A stretch of 55,724 nt of DNA from Phycisphaerales bacterium (GCA_020847535.1 JADLBU010000004.1:1-55724); one strand, 5' to 3'. Shown: positions 1 to 9,177, counted from the stretch's first letter. Numbers and translations are program-made. The notes: a model not told the origin generated them from the sequence alone.

Positions 1-2
1 CG

Positions 3-125
3 GTCACCGCATACCTCGACGCCGCCAACGATACGCCCACGCCCTTCCAATGGACCAAGTCCGCCGACGACATCATCGCTTCTGTCAAGAGATTCTGTCT
101 GCATACTTCTGACTCAGACCACTAG
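3..125 (+). CDS. IS630-family transposase, C-terminal fragment (continues off the left edge)
   Basis: An open frame enters from the window edge and encodes about 40 residues ending at TAG. It contains [20 protein letters not shown] followed by an [13 protein letters not shown] helix. This pattern (YL.A.N..P.PF.WTK.AD.I..SV.RFC) is the usual C-terminal end of IS630/Tc1-mariner-type transposases, which cut and paste at TA dinucleotides. The catalytic DDE part lies outside the window, so completeness cannot be judged. The stop codon overlaps the stop of the convergent prepilin gene by 4 bp (a shared CTAG), leaving no room for a separate terminal inverted repeat outside that gene. This points either to an old remnant or to insertion into the end of the neighbour. 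Identification is by motif only. Confidence 0.65.
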   Translation, partial: VTAYLDAANDTPTPFQWTKSADDIIASVKRFCLHTSDSDH

Positions 126-985
126 TGGCCCGCATCGACATCAAACGCTTTGCCCTGGCGGTTCCACTGCTCGATGCGCTTCTGCTTCTCTTCCGTGCTG
201 ATGCCCTTGGAGTTGATGGGGAAGTCGAGCGGATCGACCATCTTCACCGAGAAGTCCGCGACCATGAGGTTGGAGCGGCCAAGGTGGCGCTTGCCGAGGT
301 GGTGCGCCGGAAGCCCTGTGTTGGGGTTGATCGGATCGCGCGGGAAGAACGAGGTATCCCAATTGCCCGAGGCCGTGCTGTCGCCGATCGCAACCATGCG
401 GTTCGGGAAAATAACCTCGGACTGCTTGGCTTCCTTCATGAACTTGTCGCCAGCAGGAAGCGGCTTGTACTTGCTCTCGGTGTGCTCCCCGAGGCCTCTG
501 CCGGGCGCCAGCGTCCACTCAGCGCCGCCGCCGTTGTAGCCGTACCCGAAGAAGAGCTTGCTGCCGCTCAGGCTGTAGTTCAAACCGGCCTCGTCGAGGT
601 CGGTGTAGCCCAGCTCAAGGCAGGACTGGGGCATCGACTTCGTGCCCTTCTTCAACACCCACTTGAATTCCTTGGGCGTGGATGGGCAGTAGAAGACATC
701 GGCCGCCTTCTGGCCCTGACCCATGTACTGACGCATGCGCGGCGCCCACGCGATCCATGAACCGCCGGAACCTTCGAAGTGATCGCCGGGCCAGTACTCC
801 TTGTTCTCGTTGTGATAGCCGAAGATTGCCAAGCCCTGCTGCTTGAGGTTCGCCTGGCTCACGATCATGCGAGCCGTTTCACGCGCCTGACGCAGATTGG
901 GCAGGAGCATCGAAATCAGCAGGGCGATAATCGCAATCACCACCAGCAGCTCGATGAGCGTAAATCCTCGCAACGACTTCTTCAT
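122..985 (-). CDS. Prepilin-type N-terminal cleavage/methylation domain protein (type II pseudopilin-like)
   Basis: A protein of 287 residues that starts [18 protein letters not shown], a class III prepilin leader: a short basic peptide, the G/F processing site for a PilD-type peptidase, Glu at mature position 5 and a hydrophobic helix to about residue 30. The rest is a globular, exported domain of the kind abundant in planctomycetes (DUF1559/H-X9-DG group). Near the C-terminus an [12 protein letters not shown] segment matches the H-X9-D spacing, but with F where G is usual. I chose the ATG at 985 rather than an upstream start at 1069 because the leader must be N-terminal and a GAGGT ribosome site lies just before it. 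Probable role: surface or periplasmic pseudopilin-like protein; substrate unknown. Its stop overlaps the convergent transposase stop. Confidence 0.85.
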   Translation of the reverse strand: MKKSLRGFTLIELLVVIAIIALLISMLLPNLRQARETARMIVSQANLKQQGLAIFGYHNENKEYWPGDHFEGSGGSWIAWAPRMRQYMGQGQKAADVFYCPSTPKEFKWVLKKGTKSMPQSCLELGYTDLDEAGLNYSLSGSKLFFGYGYNGGGAEWTLAPGRGLGEHTESKYKPLPAGDKFMKEAKQSEVIFPNRMVAIGDSTASGNWDTSFFPRDPINPNTGLPAHHLGKRHLGRSNLMVADFSVKMVDPLDFPINSKGISTEEKQKRIEQWNRQGKAFDVDAGH

Positions 986-1146
986 GACTACCTCGCAGTG
1001 GACAACCCAGAAGACCTGTGAAAAACGGGAGACTGGCCCCTGGCAGAAACCCGAGTATCGCACAAACACTCGATCACTGCAAGCGCTGCCTAGGGCAATA
1101 TGACCCTAACGAATGCCGCAAAGCAAAGATATTTGCGACCAAGCCA

Positions 1147-1737
1147 TCATAGCGCCTTGCTCAGAATCAGGCTGGTGTAGTTCGTGTACGGCCACTTCCA
1201 GGTTTCAATTGCTCGGTAGCCGCGCCGTTCGTAGAACTGCCTGAGATTGACATCCGGTTCCGCCATCGACAAGGCCAGTTCGGCGGCTCCACATTCCTTG
1301 GCCCGGCGCTCCACCATCTCCAGCAGCAGTCGGCCGATCCCCAGACCCTGAAGGTCCGGATCGACCGCGAACTGCGAGAAGCTGTCGATGTGCTTGTTCT
1401 GGAACCACGGCGGACCCTGGTCGGGCTCGACCTCGTGGAAGAGAATCGTGCCGACGATTCGGGCGGGTTTGCCCTCGGCCGCCGGAAGGATCGCCAGGAA
1501 GCACTCCCCGTTGATGCACCTGCGTTTGGTGGTTGCATCATCTTGGCGACCGGCGAGCGGCTGGAGGCCCATCGCCATCTGCCCCGCATACGCCCTGTGC
1601 AGCAGATGGGTGATCTCCGGGATGGAATCGTCCTTGTCGAGCAGCCGGATCTGAATGGCCGGCGTGTTCCCGGGCTTCTTGGCGGATGATGCGGCTGCGG
1701 ACGCCGAATGGGGCGTTGGAGTGGGCTTGGCGGGCAT
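1147..1737 (-). CDS. GNAT family N-acetyltransferase
   Basis: Encodes about 196 residues. After a Pro/Ala/Ser-rich N-terminal stretch comes a GNAT fold: an IRLLDKDDSIPEI start strand, a VGTILFHEV strand, then FAVDPDLQGLGIGRLLLEMVE, which carries the acetyl-CoA pyrophosphate-binding Q-x-x-G-x-G/A motif, and a late LRQFYERRGY motif typical of the fold. It should transfer an acetyl group from acetyl-CoA to a small-molecule or peptide amine; the acceptor cannot be read from sequence. Two starts are possible: the ATG used here and a TTG 33 bp upstream; neither has a clear ribosome site. It stands alone, divergent from the S9 peptidase gene. Confidence 0.8.
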   Translation of the reverse strand: MPAKPTPTPHSASAAASSAKKPGNTPAIQIRLLDKDDSIPEITHLLHRAYAGQMAMGLQPLAGRQDDATTKRRCINGECFLAILPAAEGKPARIVGTILFHEVEPDQGPPWFQNKHIDSFSQFAVDPDLQGLGIGRLLLEMVERRAKECGAAELALSMAEPDVNLRQFYERRGYRAIETWKWPYTNYTSLILSKAL

Positions 1738-1891
1738 GGGGGTCGAGATAGTAGAAGCCTCTTGCCGCAATGGTGACGGCTCTGAGCATCACGATATCCA
1801 TGAATGAGCAACCGCTTATCCGGCATTCGCTTCCGGGCTGTATGATCGCAGGCTGTTCTGGTGGGCCTTTTCGTATCGCAAGGGACCGATC

Positions 1892-4180
1892 ATGAAGTCG
1901 AGTTGGATGAAGTGCCTGAAAGCGACATGCTCCCGCACGGGCGGCACTCGCGCAAGCCTTGCAGTTTCGCTGGCGATCCTGGCCGGGGCCGCACCCGCGC
2001 TCGCCCAGCCGGCGGCACCGGTTCCGACATCCACGAGTCCATCGGCTTCGGGTGAGGAATCGTTCCTCCGCCAGTGGTCTCTGACCCGCGGCTTCGGCCT
2101 TGGAAGGCCCCGCAGCGTGACGGTAACACCCAAGGGTGATGCGGTGCTGTTCCTGCGCTCGGAGCCGCGCAGCGTCGTCCACAATCTGTACAGCTTCGAC
2201 ACCGGGAGCGGTCAGGAGAAGGTTCTCTTGACTGCCGAGCGGCTCTTGGGCGGGAAGGATGAGCAGCTCTCCGCCGAGGAGCGAGCCCGCCGTGAGCGGA
2301 TGCGACAGAGCAACCGCGGGATCGTCTCATATTCACTGTCGGAGGATGGCAGCCAGATCCTGATCCCGCTGGGCGGCAAGATCTTCCTGTACGACCGTGC
2401 CACCGACAAGGTGACAAGTCCTCAGATCTCCCCGGGCACGATCATCGACCCGCGGTTGAGCCGCAGCGGCAAGACCATGGGCTGGGTGCGCGATTCGGAG
2501 CTCTGGATCATGCCGCTGGGAAGCGGGCAGGAGCGGCAGATCACCCGCAGCGCCGATGAGTTCCGCACCAATGGCACATCGGAGTTTGTTGCCCAGGAGG
2601 AGATGTCGCGCTTCGAGGGCTACTGGATCAGCCCCGATGACTCGCACATCGTGTACCAGCACACCGACCACACGGGAGTCGAGCGGCTCACGATCGCCGA
2701 CCCGATGCACCCAGAGAACGCCGCCGAGAACCCGTTCTACCCGCGCGTCGGCAAGTCCAACGCGACCGTGACGCTCTTCTCGGTGAACCTCAACAGCTCG
2801 CAGCAGGAGGCGATCCGGTGGGACCGGGAGCAGTTCCCGTATGTCGCAACCGTCAAATGGACCAAGAACGCGCCATTGACCATGCTCGTGCAAAGCCGGG
2901 AGCAGACCCGCCAGCAACTGCTCGCCGTCGATCACACCACCGGCGCCACCACGCTGCTGATTGAAGAGACCGATCCGGCGTGGCTCAACATCGAGCAGGC
3001 CGTCCCCCGCTGGCTGGAGGATGGCTCGGAGTTCCTGTGGATCTCGGAATCATCGGGGGAAGCCAGGCTGGAGCGGCGATCCCCGACCGGATCACTCATC
3101 CGCGCGATCACACCCGCGGGCTTTGGTTTTCGTGGCCTCATCTCCGTCGATGAGCAGGCCAGGATCGCGTACGTCAGCGCCAGCGCTGAACCGACCGAGA
3201 GCCACGTCTGGGGCGTCCCGCTGGATGAGGGCTCATCACCGGTCGCGCTCACGCAGGGCCGCGGTCAGTTCGGCGCAAGCTTCGCCAAGGACCACTCAGC
3301 GCGGGTGATGTTCAGCAACACCCTGGATGGCAAGATCGCCGCCGGTGTCGAGCGAGCCGATGGCACGAAGGTCGGTGAACTCAAATCGCTGGCCGAGAAG
3401 CCGCCGATGACGCCCAATTACGAGATGGTGACGCTGCCGGGGCCGCATCATCTGAGGGCATCGATCGTCCGCCCTCGAAACTTCGACAAGTCCAAGAAGT
3501 ACCCTGTATTGATGAATGTGTACGGCGGACCCACCGCCCAGACGGTCACGGCGAACCTCCAGGGCCAGCTTCTCAAGCAGTGGTACGCCGATCACGGGTT
3601 CATCGTGGTGTCGGCCGACAATCGCGGAACACCGGGCCACGACCGTGCGTGGGAGCGGATCACCAAGAACAACTTCATCGATATCCCCCTTGACGACCAG
3701 GTGATGGCGCTCAAGCAGCTCGGGGAGAAGTACCCGGAGCTGGACACTTCGCGTACGGGAGTCTGGGGCTGGTCGTTCGGCGGGTATTTCAGCGCGATGG
3801 CAACCATGCGGCGACCCGATGTCTTTAGGTGCGGGGTCGCGGGGGCGCCGGTCTGCGACTTTGCCGACTACGACACCCACTACACCGAACGCTACCTCGG
3901 CCTGCCCGACAAGAACCCCGAGGGGTACAAGGCGTGCAACGTGCTGACGTACTGCGGCGATCTGAAGGTGCCGCTGATGATCGTGCATGGGACCGCGGAT
4001 GACAACGTGTATTTCATGCACTCGCTGAAGATGGCCGATGCCCTCTTCAAGGCGGGCAAGCAGTTCGAGTTCCTCCCACTGCCGGGCTTCACACACATGG
4101 TGCCGGACCCCGTGGTCAAGGAGCGGCTGGAATCCCGGATCGCCGATTTCTTCAAGAGGAACCTGGGGGAACCGCGCTGA
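1892..4180 (+). CDS. Secreted S9 family serine peptidase (dipeptidyl peptidase IV-like)
   Basis: 762 residues. An N-terminal signal peptide ends near residue 39 (ALA/QPAAP). Residues about 60-500 form the beta-propeller of the DPP IV N-terminal region; the C-terminal 250 residues are the alpha/beta-hydrolase. The catalytic triad is complete: Ser628 in GWSFGG, Asp703 in HGTADDN and His735 in GFTHM, with Ser-Asp and Asp-His spacings of 75 and 32, close to those of DPP IV. A QEEMSRFEGYW segment matches the EE motif that anchors the substrate amino terminus in DPP IV-type enzymes. It likely removes N-terminal dipeptides from peptides in the periplasm. An AAGGGA-like ribosome site precedes the ATG. 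The downstream nuclease gene starts 28 bp later, so the two may be co-transcribed as secreted nutrient-scavenging enzymes. Confidence 0.9.
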   Translation: MKSSWMKCLKATCSRTGGTRASLAVSLAILAGAAPALAQPAAPVPTSTSPSASGEESFLRQWSLTRGFGLGRPRSVTVTPKGDAVLFLRSEPRSVVHNLYSFDTGSGQEKVLLTAERLLGGKDEQLSAEERARRERMRQSNRGIVSYSLSEDGSQILIPLGGKIFLYDRATDKVTSPQISPGTIIDPRLSRSGKTMGWVRDSELWIMPLGSGQERQITRSADEFRTNGTSEFVAQEEMSRFEGYWISPDDSHIVYQHTDHTGVERLTIADPMHPENAAENPFYPRVGKSNATVTLFSVNLNSSQQEAIRWDREQFPYVATVKWTKNAPLTMLVQSREQTRQQLLAVDHTTGATTLLIEETDPAWLNIEQAVPRWLEDGSEFLWISESSGEARLERRSPTGSLIRAITPAGFGFRGLISVDEQARIAYVSASAEPTESHVWGVPLDEGSSPVALTQGRGQFGASFAKDHSARVMFSNTLDGKIAAGVERADGTKVGELKSLAEKPPMTPNYEMVTLPGPHHLRASIVRPRNFDKSKKYPVLMNVYGGPTAQTVTANLQGQLLKQWYADHGFIVVSADNRGTPGHDRAWERITKNNFIDIPLDDQVMALKQLGEKYPELDTSRTGVWGWSFGGYFSAMATMRRPDVFRCGVAGAPVCDFADYDTHYTERYLGLPDKNPEGYKACNVLTYCGDLKVPLMIVHGTADDNVYFMHSLKMADALFKAGKQFEFLPLPGFTHMVPDPVVKERLESRIADFFKRNLGEPR

Positions 4181-4208
4181 TCGCGTCCAATAGAGGTTCA
4201 ACTTCCAC

Positions 4209-5285
4209 ATGACACCCACCATCGCGACCATCCGCGGCCGGGCGATCCGCACCGCGTTCACGATTCTGGCGGCGGGCGCCGCGGTTTTGGCGCCGGCATC
4301 CCCATCGCACGCCTGGGATGCCGCCGGCCATCGCCTGATCACCCTGCTGGCACTCGACCATCTCTCGCCGCAGATGCCCGAGTTCCTCAAGCAATCCGAC
4401 ACTCGTACCCGGATCACCGAGAACGCCCTCGAGCCCGATCGCTGGCGATCCGTTCGCCTCGGCCAGCTCGTGCATCTCAACAACCCCGACCACTACCTCG
4501 ATGTTGAGGATCTGGAGGCCTACGGGCTGACGCTGCGCGACATCGCGCCGCTTCGATACGAGTTCATCTCCCAACTCGTGCTCGCCCGCGAGCGCGCCGG
4601 GGAGAATTTTAAGGGCCGACCCATCAACCCCGCCCGGGACACCGCCAAGACCGACCAGTGGCCGGGCTTTGCGCCCTACGCGGCCGCCGAGAACTACGGC
4701 AAGCTCATCTCGAGCTTCAAGGTGTTGCGGATCCTGGAGAAGCTCGCCGATTCGTCTCGCCAGGAGCAGGTGCTCGCCGAGCGTGGCAATGTTGTCGCGA
4801 TCATGGGAGTGCTGAGCCACTACGTCGGGGATCTCGCCCAGCCGCTGCACACGACCCACCACCACCACGGCTGGCAGGGAGACAACCCCGAGGGATTCAC
4901 GACCCGTTACACCTTCCACTCGTACATCGACGGCGGTGTGCTGGATATTCACGCCCTGACCTACGAGAGCCTGAAGGATGCGCACGTCATCGACCGGCCT
5001 GTGGAGACCATGAACCCGTGGTCGGCGATCATCGAGCACGTCGAACGCTCCCACGCGGAGGTCGTGCCGCTGTACCAGCTCGACAAGTCGGGTGAACTTA
5101 CGAAAGAGCCGGGGAAGGTTCTCATCTCTGGTCGGCTGGTGGATGGAGCCTCCATGCTCGCGGCCCTCTACAACGCGGCGTGGCAGGCCGCCGAGCCGAC
5201 GGAGAAGGACATCGAGAACTTCCAGAAGTACGACGGCTTTGTGCCTCCGCCCGCGGTCAACACGCCACCGGCCGCCGTCAAGTAG
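4209..5285 (+). CDS. Secreted S1/P1 nuclease-like zinc enzyme
   Basis: 358 residues with a signal peptide ending at SHA/W. The predicted mature protein begins W-DAAG-H, so Trp36 and His41 keep the Trp1...His6 spacing that holds the zinc cluster in nuclease P1 and in phospholipase C of the same fold. Further ligand motifs follow: NNPDHYLD, and HYVGDLAQPLHTTHHHH with the usual H-x3-D-x2-QPLH core, followed by GDN in place of the common GGN. The family hydrolyses single-stranded nucleic acids or nucleotides outside the cytoplasm. A run of four His next to the PLH motif is unusual. It lies 28 bp behind the S9 peptidase gene and its end overlaps the convergent SDR gene by 8 bp. Nuclease rather than phospholipase is preferred from overall motif order, but is not proven. 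Confidence 0.75.
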   Translation: MTPTIATIRGRAIRTAFTILAAGAAVLAPASPSHAWDAAGHRLITLLALDHLSPQMPEFLKQSDTRTRITENALEPDRWRSVRLGQLVHLNNPDHYLDVEDLEAYGLTLRDIAPLRYEFISQLVLARERAGENFKGRPINPARDTAKTDQWPGFAPYAAAENYGKLISSFKVLRILEKLADSSRQEQVLAERGNVVAIMGVLSHYVGDLAQPLHTTHHHHGWQGDNPEGFTTRYTFHSYIDGGVLDIHALTYESLKDAHVIDRPVETMNPWSAIIEHVERSHAEVVPLYQLDKSGELTKEPGKVLISGRLVDGASMLAALYNAAWQAAEPTEKDIENFQKYDGFVPPPAVNTPPAAVK

Positions 5286-6102
5286 AAGCCTGTCGCTGCG
5301 GGTCGGCCTTGATGCGAGCCAGCACCCGGTCGGTCAATCCCGGAAACGCGACGGTTGCCGCCAACCCCAGCCTCACGAGCATGCTTGTCCAGACCTCTCC
5401 CCTGGGTCGGCGCAGACAACGCACCGTGGCATCGGCGACGCGTTCGGGTGTCTGCACGAAGAAGCCAGACCCCTTCGCATAGATGCGTGAGCCGCCGCTG
5501 CGCCGGGCGACCTCATCGAACAGCTCTGTCGTGGTGCGGATCGGGTGCACGGTCGAGACGTGGATGCCGTGCGGGGCAAGCTCGAGGCGCATCCCACGCC
5601 CGAAGTGATCCTGCGCTGCCTTGGTCGCCGAGTACGAGCACATGTACGGCAGCCCCAGCTTCGCCAGGCAGCTCGAGCACATCAGGATGTGCCCCTCTCG
5701 TTTGGCGAGCATGTGAACCAGCGCCGGCCGGATGACGTTGAGGCTCCCCCAGAAGTTGGTCTCGAAGATCTCCCGGATCTCCTCGTCTGGTGTCTCGTGC
5801 ATCGCCCGCTCGTATCCGTAGCCCGCATTGGCGTACACGGCGTAGATCGATCCGAACGCCGAGACCGTCGCGTCAATCAAGTTCCGGCATTCTTCGGGGC
5901 AGGTGACATCGACCTTGACGGCGATCCCCTGGCCGCCGGATGCGCGAATCTGGGCGACCAGTTCATCGAGTCGATCGGTTCGGCGGGCGGCGACCGCGAC
6001 AGGCATCCCCGCGGCTGCGCAGGCAAGCGCTGTGGCCCTGCCGATGCCGGCACTGGCCCCCGTGATCGCAATCGGCCGTCCGCGCAGGTTGATGGCGCTC
6101 AT
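5278..6102 (-). CDS. SDR family NAD(P)-dependent oxidoreductase
   Basis: 274 residues in a classical short-chain dehydrogenase/reductase layout. ITGASAGIGRAT near residue 14 is the TGxxxGIG cofactor loop, YANAGYG stands in for the NNAG motif, CSSCLAKLG provides the catalytic Ser region, and SYSATKAA contains the Tyr-x3-Lys pair. An Arg-rich AARRTDR segment after beta-2 suggests NADPH preference. The C-terminal part (EVARRSGGSRIYAKGSGFFVQTPERVADA) resembles the steroid/fatty-acyl reductase branch often annotated as ketoreductases. Substrate unknown. It is convergent with the nuclease gene (8-bp overlap) and lies about 60 bp downstream of murJ on the same strand, so read-through from murJ is possible. 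Confidence 0.88.
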   Translation of the reverse strand: MSAINLRGRPIAITGASAGIGRATALACAAAGMPVAVAARRTDRLDELVAQIRASGGQGIAVKVDVTCPEECRNLIDATVSAFGSIYAVYANAGYGYERAMHETPDEEIREIFETNFWGSLNVIRPALVHMLAKREGHILMCSSCLAKLGLPYMCSYSATKAAQDHFGRGMRLELAPHGIHVSTVHPIRTTTELFDEVARRSGGSRIYAKGSGFFVQTPERVADATVRCLRRPRGEVWTSMLVRLGLAATVAFPGLTDRVLARIKADPQRQAST

Positions 6103-6162
6103 GGGGGGAGGGTATTAACCGCAGACGGGCAAACGCGCGTAGGCACCGCGATCAACCCCGCA

Positions 6163-7881
6163 TCAATCGAGCGATGTCTCCGCGGTGATCCCCGGTCCCT
6201 TGGGTCGGTGGGCCAGCCACCGCAGCTCAGGCGTGCGGAGCGCCAGGGAAGCCCCCGCATACACAGCCACGCCGACAATCGATCCCGCGCCCGCGCGGAG
6301 CACGTAGTCAAGCCACCGTTGCGGCGCTGGCATCATCCAGAGCACCGCCCACACGACCCCCGCCATGATCCCCGTCGCAACCACGATCCGGGCAAGGCCC
6401 ATCAATACATCACGGTTCAGGGATCCGGCGTGCAGTCGCGTGTGGCAGAACCTCCCGAGGATGCACGCCTGGATCGCCGCACAGATGCTTGTGGACCACG
6501 CCAGCCCGGCCTCGCGCAGGAACCAGATCAGCGTGAGGTTGAGCGCCAGGTTCAGGGCCACCATCCCGATCGCGATCCGCATCGGCGTTCGAGTGTCTCC
6601 ACGGGCGTAAAACGCTCGGGCAAAGACGTGGTTGACCGAGTACGCCCAGACGCCAGGAGCAAAGCCGGCGAGCACCGCGGCGGCGCGAGCCACGCCGGCA
6701 TCGGAGAATCCGCCATGCGTCGGGGCTGCGCCATCGACCGATGCCCGCCCCGAAGCATAAAGAGCAGCGACCACATCGTGATTCAACAACATCAACCCCG
6801 CGCTCGCGGGCAGGCCGATATAGAACGAGATCCGCAGCCCTCGCTGGAGCGTGTCGGCAAACCGCTCCCCATCGGCCGCGTGCCTCGACAGCAGCGGGAA
6901 CACCGCGGTCGCCACCGCGATCCCGAAGACACCCAGAGGGAACTGGTACAGCCGCTGGGCGGCGGCGATGATGATGTTGGACGATTCATCCAGCGGGTAG
7001 GGATGTCCGAAGACCGTCGGCCCCACCCAGATGGGCCACATGGCGATCAGTTGATCGATGAACGTGTTGAGCTGCAGCGTCCCCAGCCCGATGAGCACCG
7101 GGATCATCGTGACCCACATGCGGTGAACCCGTTCCCTGGCAAGCTGGCGATCGGCTCGCCAGGATGCGTGCCTGCGGAGCAGCCACGCAAAGGTCGCCGC
7201 CTGCGTGATCCCCGAGACCGTGGTCGCGATCCCCAGGGCATAGGCGACGGCGGGAGAGCCTGCCTCACCGCGCAGCAGATGCCAGAGACCGACGGCGATG
7301 ATGAACCCGTTGAGCACCAGCGGGCCCGAGGCCGCGGGCCCGAACTTGCCATGCACCTGGAGCATCCCGCCCAGGATCGCCGTCCCGCAGATGAACGGCA
7401 TGAACGGCAGCATGATGATGATGAGCCGGATCGACATCTGGCGGTCCGGATCCGGAGGCAGGAGCACCAGCGCGGCAAAGAGCACAATCTCCGCCACCGC
7501 TGTCAGCAGGCCGGTCGCGATCCCCAGGCGCACAAGGGTCAGCGATGAGAAGCGGTCGGCCTCTTCGCGCCCCTCACGCTGGGCCTTGGCATATTCGGGG
7601 ATGAACGCCGCCGAGAGCGCACCCTCGCCGAAGAGTCGGCGGAACAGGTTGGGAATGGTGAAGCCCGCCGAGAACGCCGAGCCCAGCGCGGTATCACCAA
7701 AGATCCGGCCGATCAGGACATCGCGCGCCAGGCCACCCAGCCGGGACAGGAGCGTCATCCCTGAAACCGCACGGATCGCGGACGCCAGGGCCGCGGCGTG
7801 GTGCTTCTGACCGCCCCCGTTTGAGGGAACTTGGGAATCACTCCCTGCCTGAACGTGATCGCGTGCGCCGTCGGCATCCAT
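6163..7881 (-). CDS. murJ: Lipid II flippase MurJ
   Basis: 572 residues, a polytopic membrane protein with about 14 predicted hydrophobic helices. The first 110 residues carry the MurJ signature: SRLGGLARDVLIG, then NLFRRLFGEGALSAAFIPEY, with the conserved Arg residues that face the central cavity in E. coli MurJ. It should move lipid-linked peptidoglycan precursor across the inner membrane. A hydrophilic N-terminal extension of about 40 residues precedes the first helix. Its presence supports a peptidoglycan-type wall for this organism. The gene is followed on the same strand by the SDR gene; the divergent-looking gap to 7954 contains the end of the PEP-CTERM-like gene upstream on the same strand. 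Confidence 0.92.
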   Translation of the reverse strand: MDADGARDHVQAGSDSQVPSNGGGQKHHAAALASAIRAVSGMTLLSRLGGLARDVLIGRIFGDTALGSAFSAGFTIPNLFRRLFGEGALSAAFIPEYAKAQREGREEADRFSSLTLVRLGIATGLLTAVAEIVLFAALVLLPPDPDRQMSIRLIIIMLPFMPFICGTAILGGMLQVHGKFGPAASGPLVLNGFIIAVGLWHLLRGEAGSPAVAYALGIATTVSGITQAATFAWLLRRHASWRADRQLARERVHRMWVTMIPVLIGLGTLQLNTFIDQLIAMWPIWVGPTVFGHPYPLDESSNIIIAAAQRLYQFPLGVFGIAVATAVFPLLSRHAADGERFADTLQRGLRISFYIGLPASAGLMLLNHDVVAALYASGRASVDGAAPTHGGFSDAGVARAAAVLAGFAPGVWAYSVNHVFARAFYARGDTRTPMRIAIGMVALNLALNLTLIWFLREAGLAWSTSICAAIQACILGRFCHTRLHAGSLNRDVLMGLARIVVATGIMAGVVWAVLWMMPAPQRWLDYVLRAGAGSIVGVAVYAGASLALRTPELRWLAHRPKGPGITAETSLD

Positions 7882-7953
7882 GCCGCCGCTAGGTTAGCGG
7901 CAACCGGGATCGCGTGTGCAATGGAGCAGCGGGCACGGGGACGATGGGGCCAA

Positions 7954-8577
7954 TCATCGCCTGCGGCGGATCAGTACGATCCCGGCAAGCGTGAGCACGG
8001 GGACAAGTCCCGGCGAGGGGACCAGTGCGAACGCCCGATCACTGCCCGAAACATCAACCCAGTTGTTCATGCTTCCACCCAAGCTCTCATACGTGGCGTT
8101 GAAGGTCGATGTCGTGCTGTCGGCCCAGTAGAGATGATCGTTGGAACCAAAGTCGGCCGCCATGTGCAGGCCGAACCAATACCTCGTTCCGCCCTCCACA
8201 CCCACCGATGTGTCGAAGTCAAAGGATGTGGAGTAACGGTCGTAGTTGGTTCTACCTTCCGAATCGGTGAGAACGTTCACAGCGCTGCCAGAGGCGAGCA
8301 ACGGGCCGGGAGCGCCGGCGAGATCCTCGAATACAAACCAGTTGATCGAACGGTCCCAGGAGGCAAGCCGGTTGGTTGTGAACCACTGCATGGAGGCGCC
8401 CGTGAGCGCTGTATCCCCCGATAGCATGAAATCATCCGCCTGAATCCAGGCTGACACTTCCCTACCGGAGCCGTTCTGCGTATCGGCACCGCCGGTGGAA
8501 AACACCGGCTGGGCCAACGCGCACGTCGCCGTGAGGCTGACGAAGAGTGAAGCGGTGAGATGGGCGGTCCTTGCCAT
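7954..8577 (-). CDS. Exported protein with PEP-CTERM-like sorting tail
   Basis: About 207 residues. A signal peptide (MARTAHLTASLFVSLTATCALA) is followed by a beta-rich domain starting QPVFSTGGADTQN and containing W-IQADDF, a pattern common in planctomycete exported proteins of unknown function. The last 22 residues are VPSPGLVPVLTLAGIVL then four Arg: a proline motif, one hydrophobic helix and a basic end, the three parts of a PEP-CTERM anchor, which is normally processed by an exosortase. I set the start at the ATG at 8577 because the longer frame from 8697 buries the signal peptide. No specific function is recognised. It is divergent from a second protein with the same kind of tail. Confidence 0.78.
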   Translation of the reverse strand: MARTAHLTASLFVSLTATCALAQPVFSTGGADTQNGSGREVSAWIQADDFMLSGDTALTGASMQWFTTNRLASWDRSINWFVFEDLAGAPGPLLASGSAVNVLTDSEGRTNYDRYSTSFDFDTSVGVEGGTRYWFGLHMAADFGSNDHLYWADSTTSTFNATYESLGGSMNNWVDVSGSDRAFALVPSPGLVPVLTLAGIVLIRRRR

Positions 8578-9034
8578 GTCTGGGATCCTGTGTTTGCCGA
8601 CACCGGCGATCCGTGCCGGGTAGCCAAAGTATGCCAAACGGGAAGGGTTGCAGCCACCCCAAGGACGGATTCGCTCCCCCGAGTGATTGATCTGCACAAC
8701 CCTTGCCAGAGATGCCCATTATGGAGTCTGAGGCGAATCAGAGTTATCGGTCTATACAATCTGGACCTTGGAAGGCAGGAATTTACATTAGCGGTTCCTA
8801 ACTTACGCAAAATCATGAGAAATCGCGTGAGTAGGCAGAATTCCCCCCGTATTTTCATAGACGCCCGCGTTTCCGGCTGTTCGATCGTGTTGCGCTGGCG
8901 ATTTCTGAACGTGGAGAGACGGGTCAATCCGGGTTAGTGGAATCAGGAGCGGGAATCAATCGGAGCAGGAGTGCTCGGTCGGAGGGGCAGGGATAGCTCA
9001 CACAACGTGAAGGAGTGAGGGGTGGGTCGGGCGT
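8578..9034. other. Non-coding gap between two divergent PEP-CTERM-like genes
   Basis: This stretch separates the leftward gene starting at 8577 from the leader of the rightward gene at 9221. It is noticeably more AT-rich around 8730-8830 than the rest of the window, as expected of a promoter region. I could not pick a convincing -35/-10 pair. Short open frames here have no ribosome site or recognisable product and were not called. Confidence 0.5.
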
Positions 9035-9177
9035 CGCTGTGTGCTGAGAAGCAGCACACGCAGCGCGGACACGCGGGTTGGTTACCGCTTCAGGCGGGAC
9101 GATCGTGTGATTCCCGAGCCAATGACGCCGCTGACGAGAGAGGTTTCCAAACCGCGTGCCCGTCGTAGCGCACGCGG
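9035..9177 (+). promoter_or_regulatory. Structured 5' leader of the exported-protein gene at 9221
   Basis: Several hairpins line up just upstream of the 9221 gene. CGCTG-TGTGCTG at 9035-9046 pairs with CAGCACA...CAGCG at 9052-9065 (12 bp with a 2-nt bulge). CCGC/GCGG pairs around TTCAG at 9085-9097. GGTTT-CC-AAACC spans 9142-9153. CCGCGTGC at 9152-9159 pairs perfectly with GCACGCGG at 9170-9177. The last two share bases 9152-9153 and compete, so the leader could switch between shapes. The ribosome site AGGAGAG follows shortly before the ATG. No known riboswitch class is recognised. Confidence 0.4.

Noticed and set aside
5545..7548. 667-codon open frame antisense to murJ
   Set aside because: It mirrors murJ codon for codon on the other strand; the product is Arg/Asp/His-rich with no family pattern, a usual effect of high GC. 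murJ itself matches its family throughout.
8560..8937. Rightward open frame in the divergent gap
   Set aside because: It overlaps the start of the leftward exported-protein gene, has no ribosome site, and the product has no recognisable pattern.
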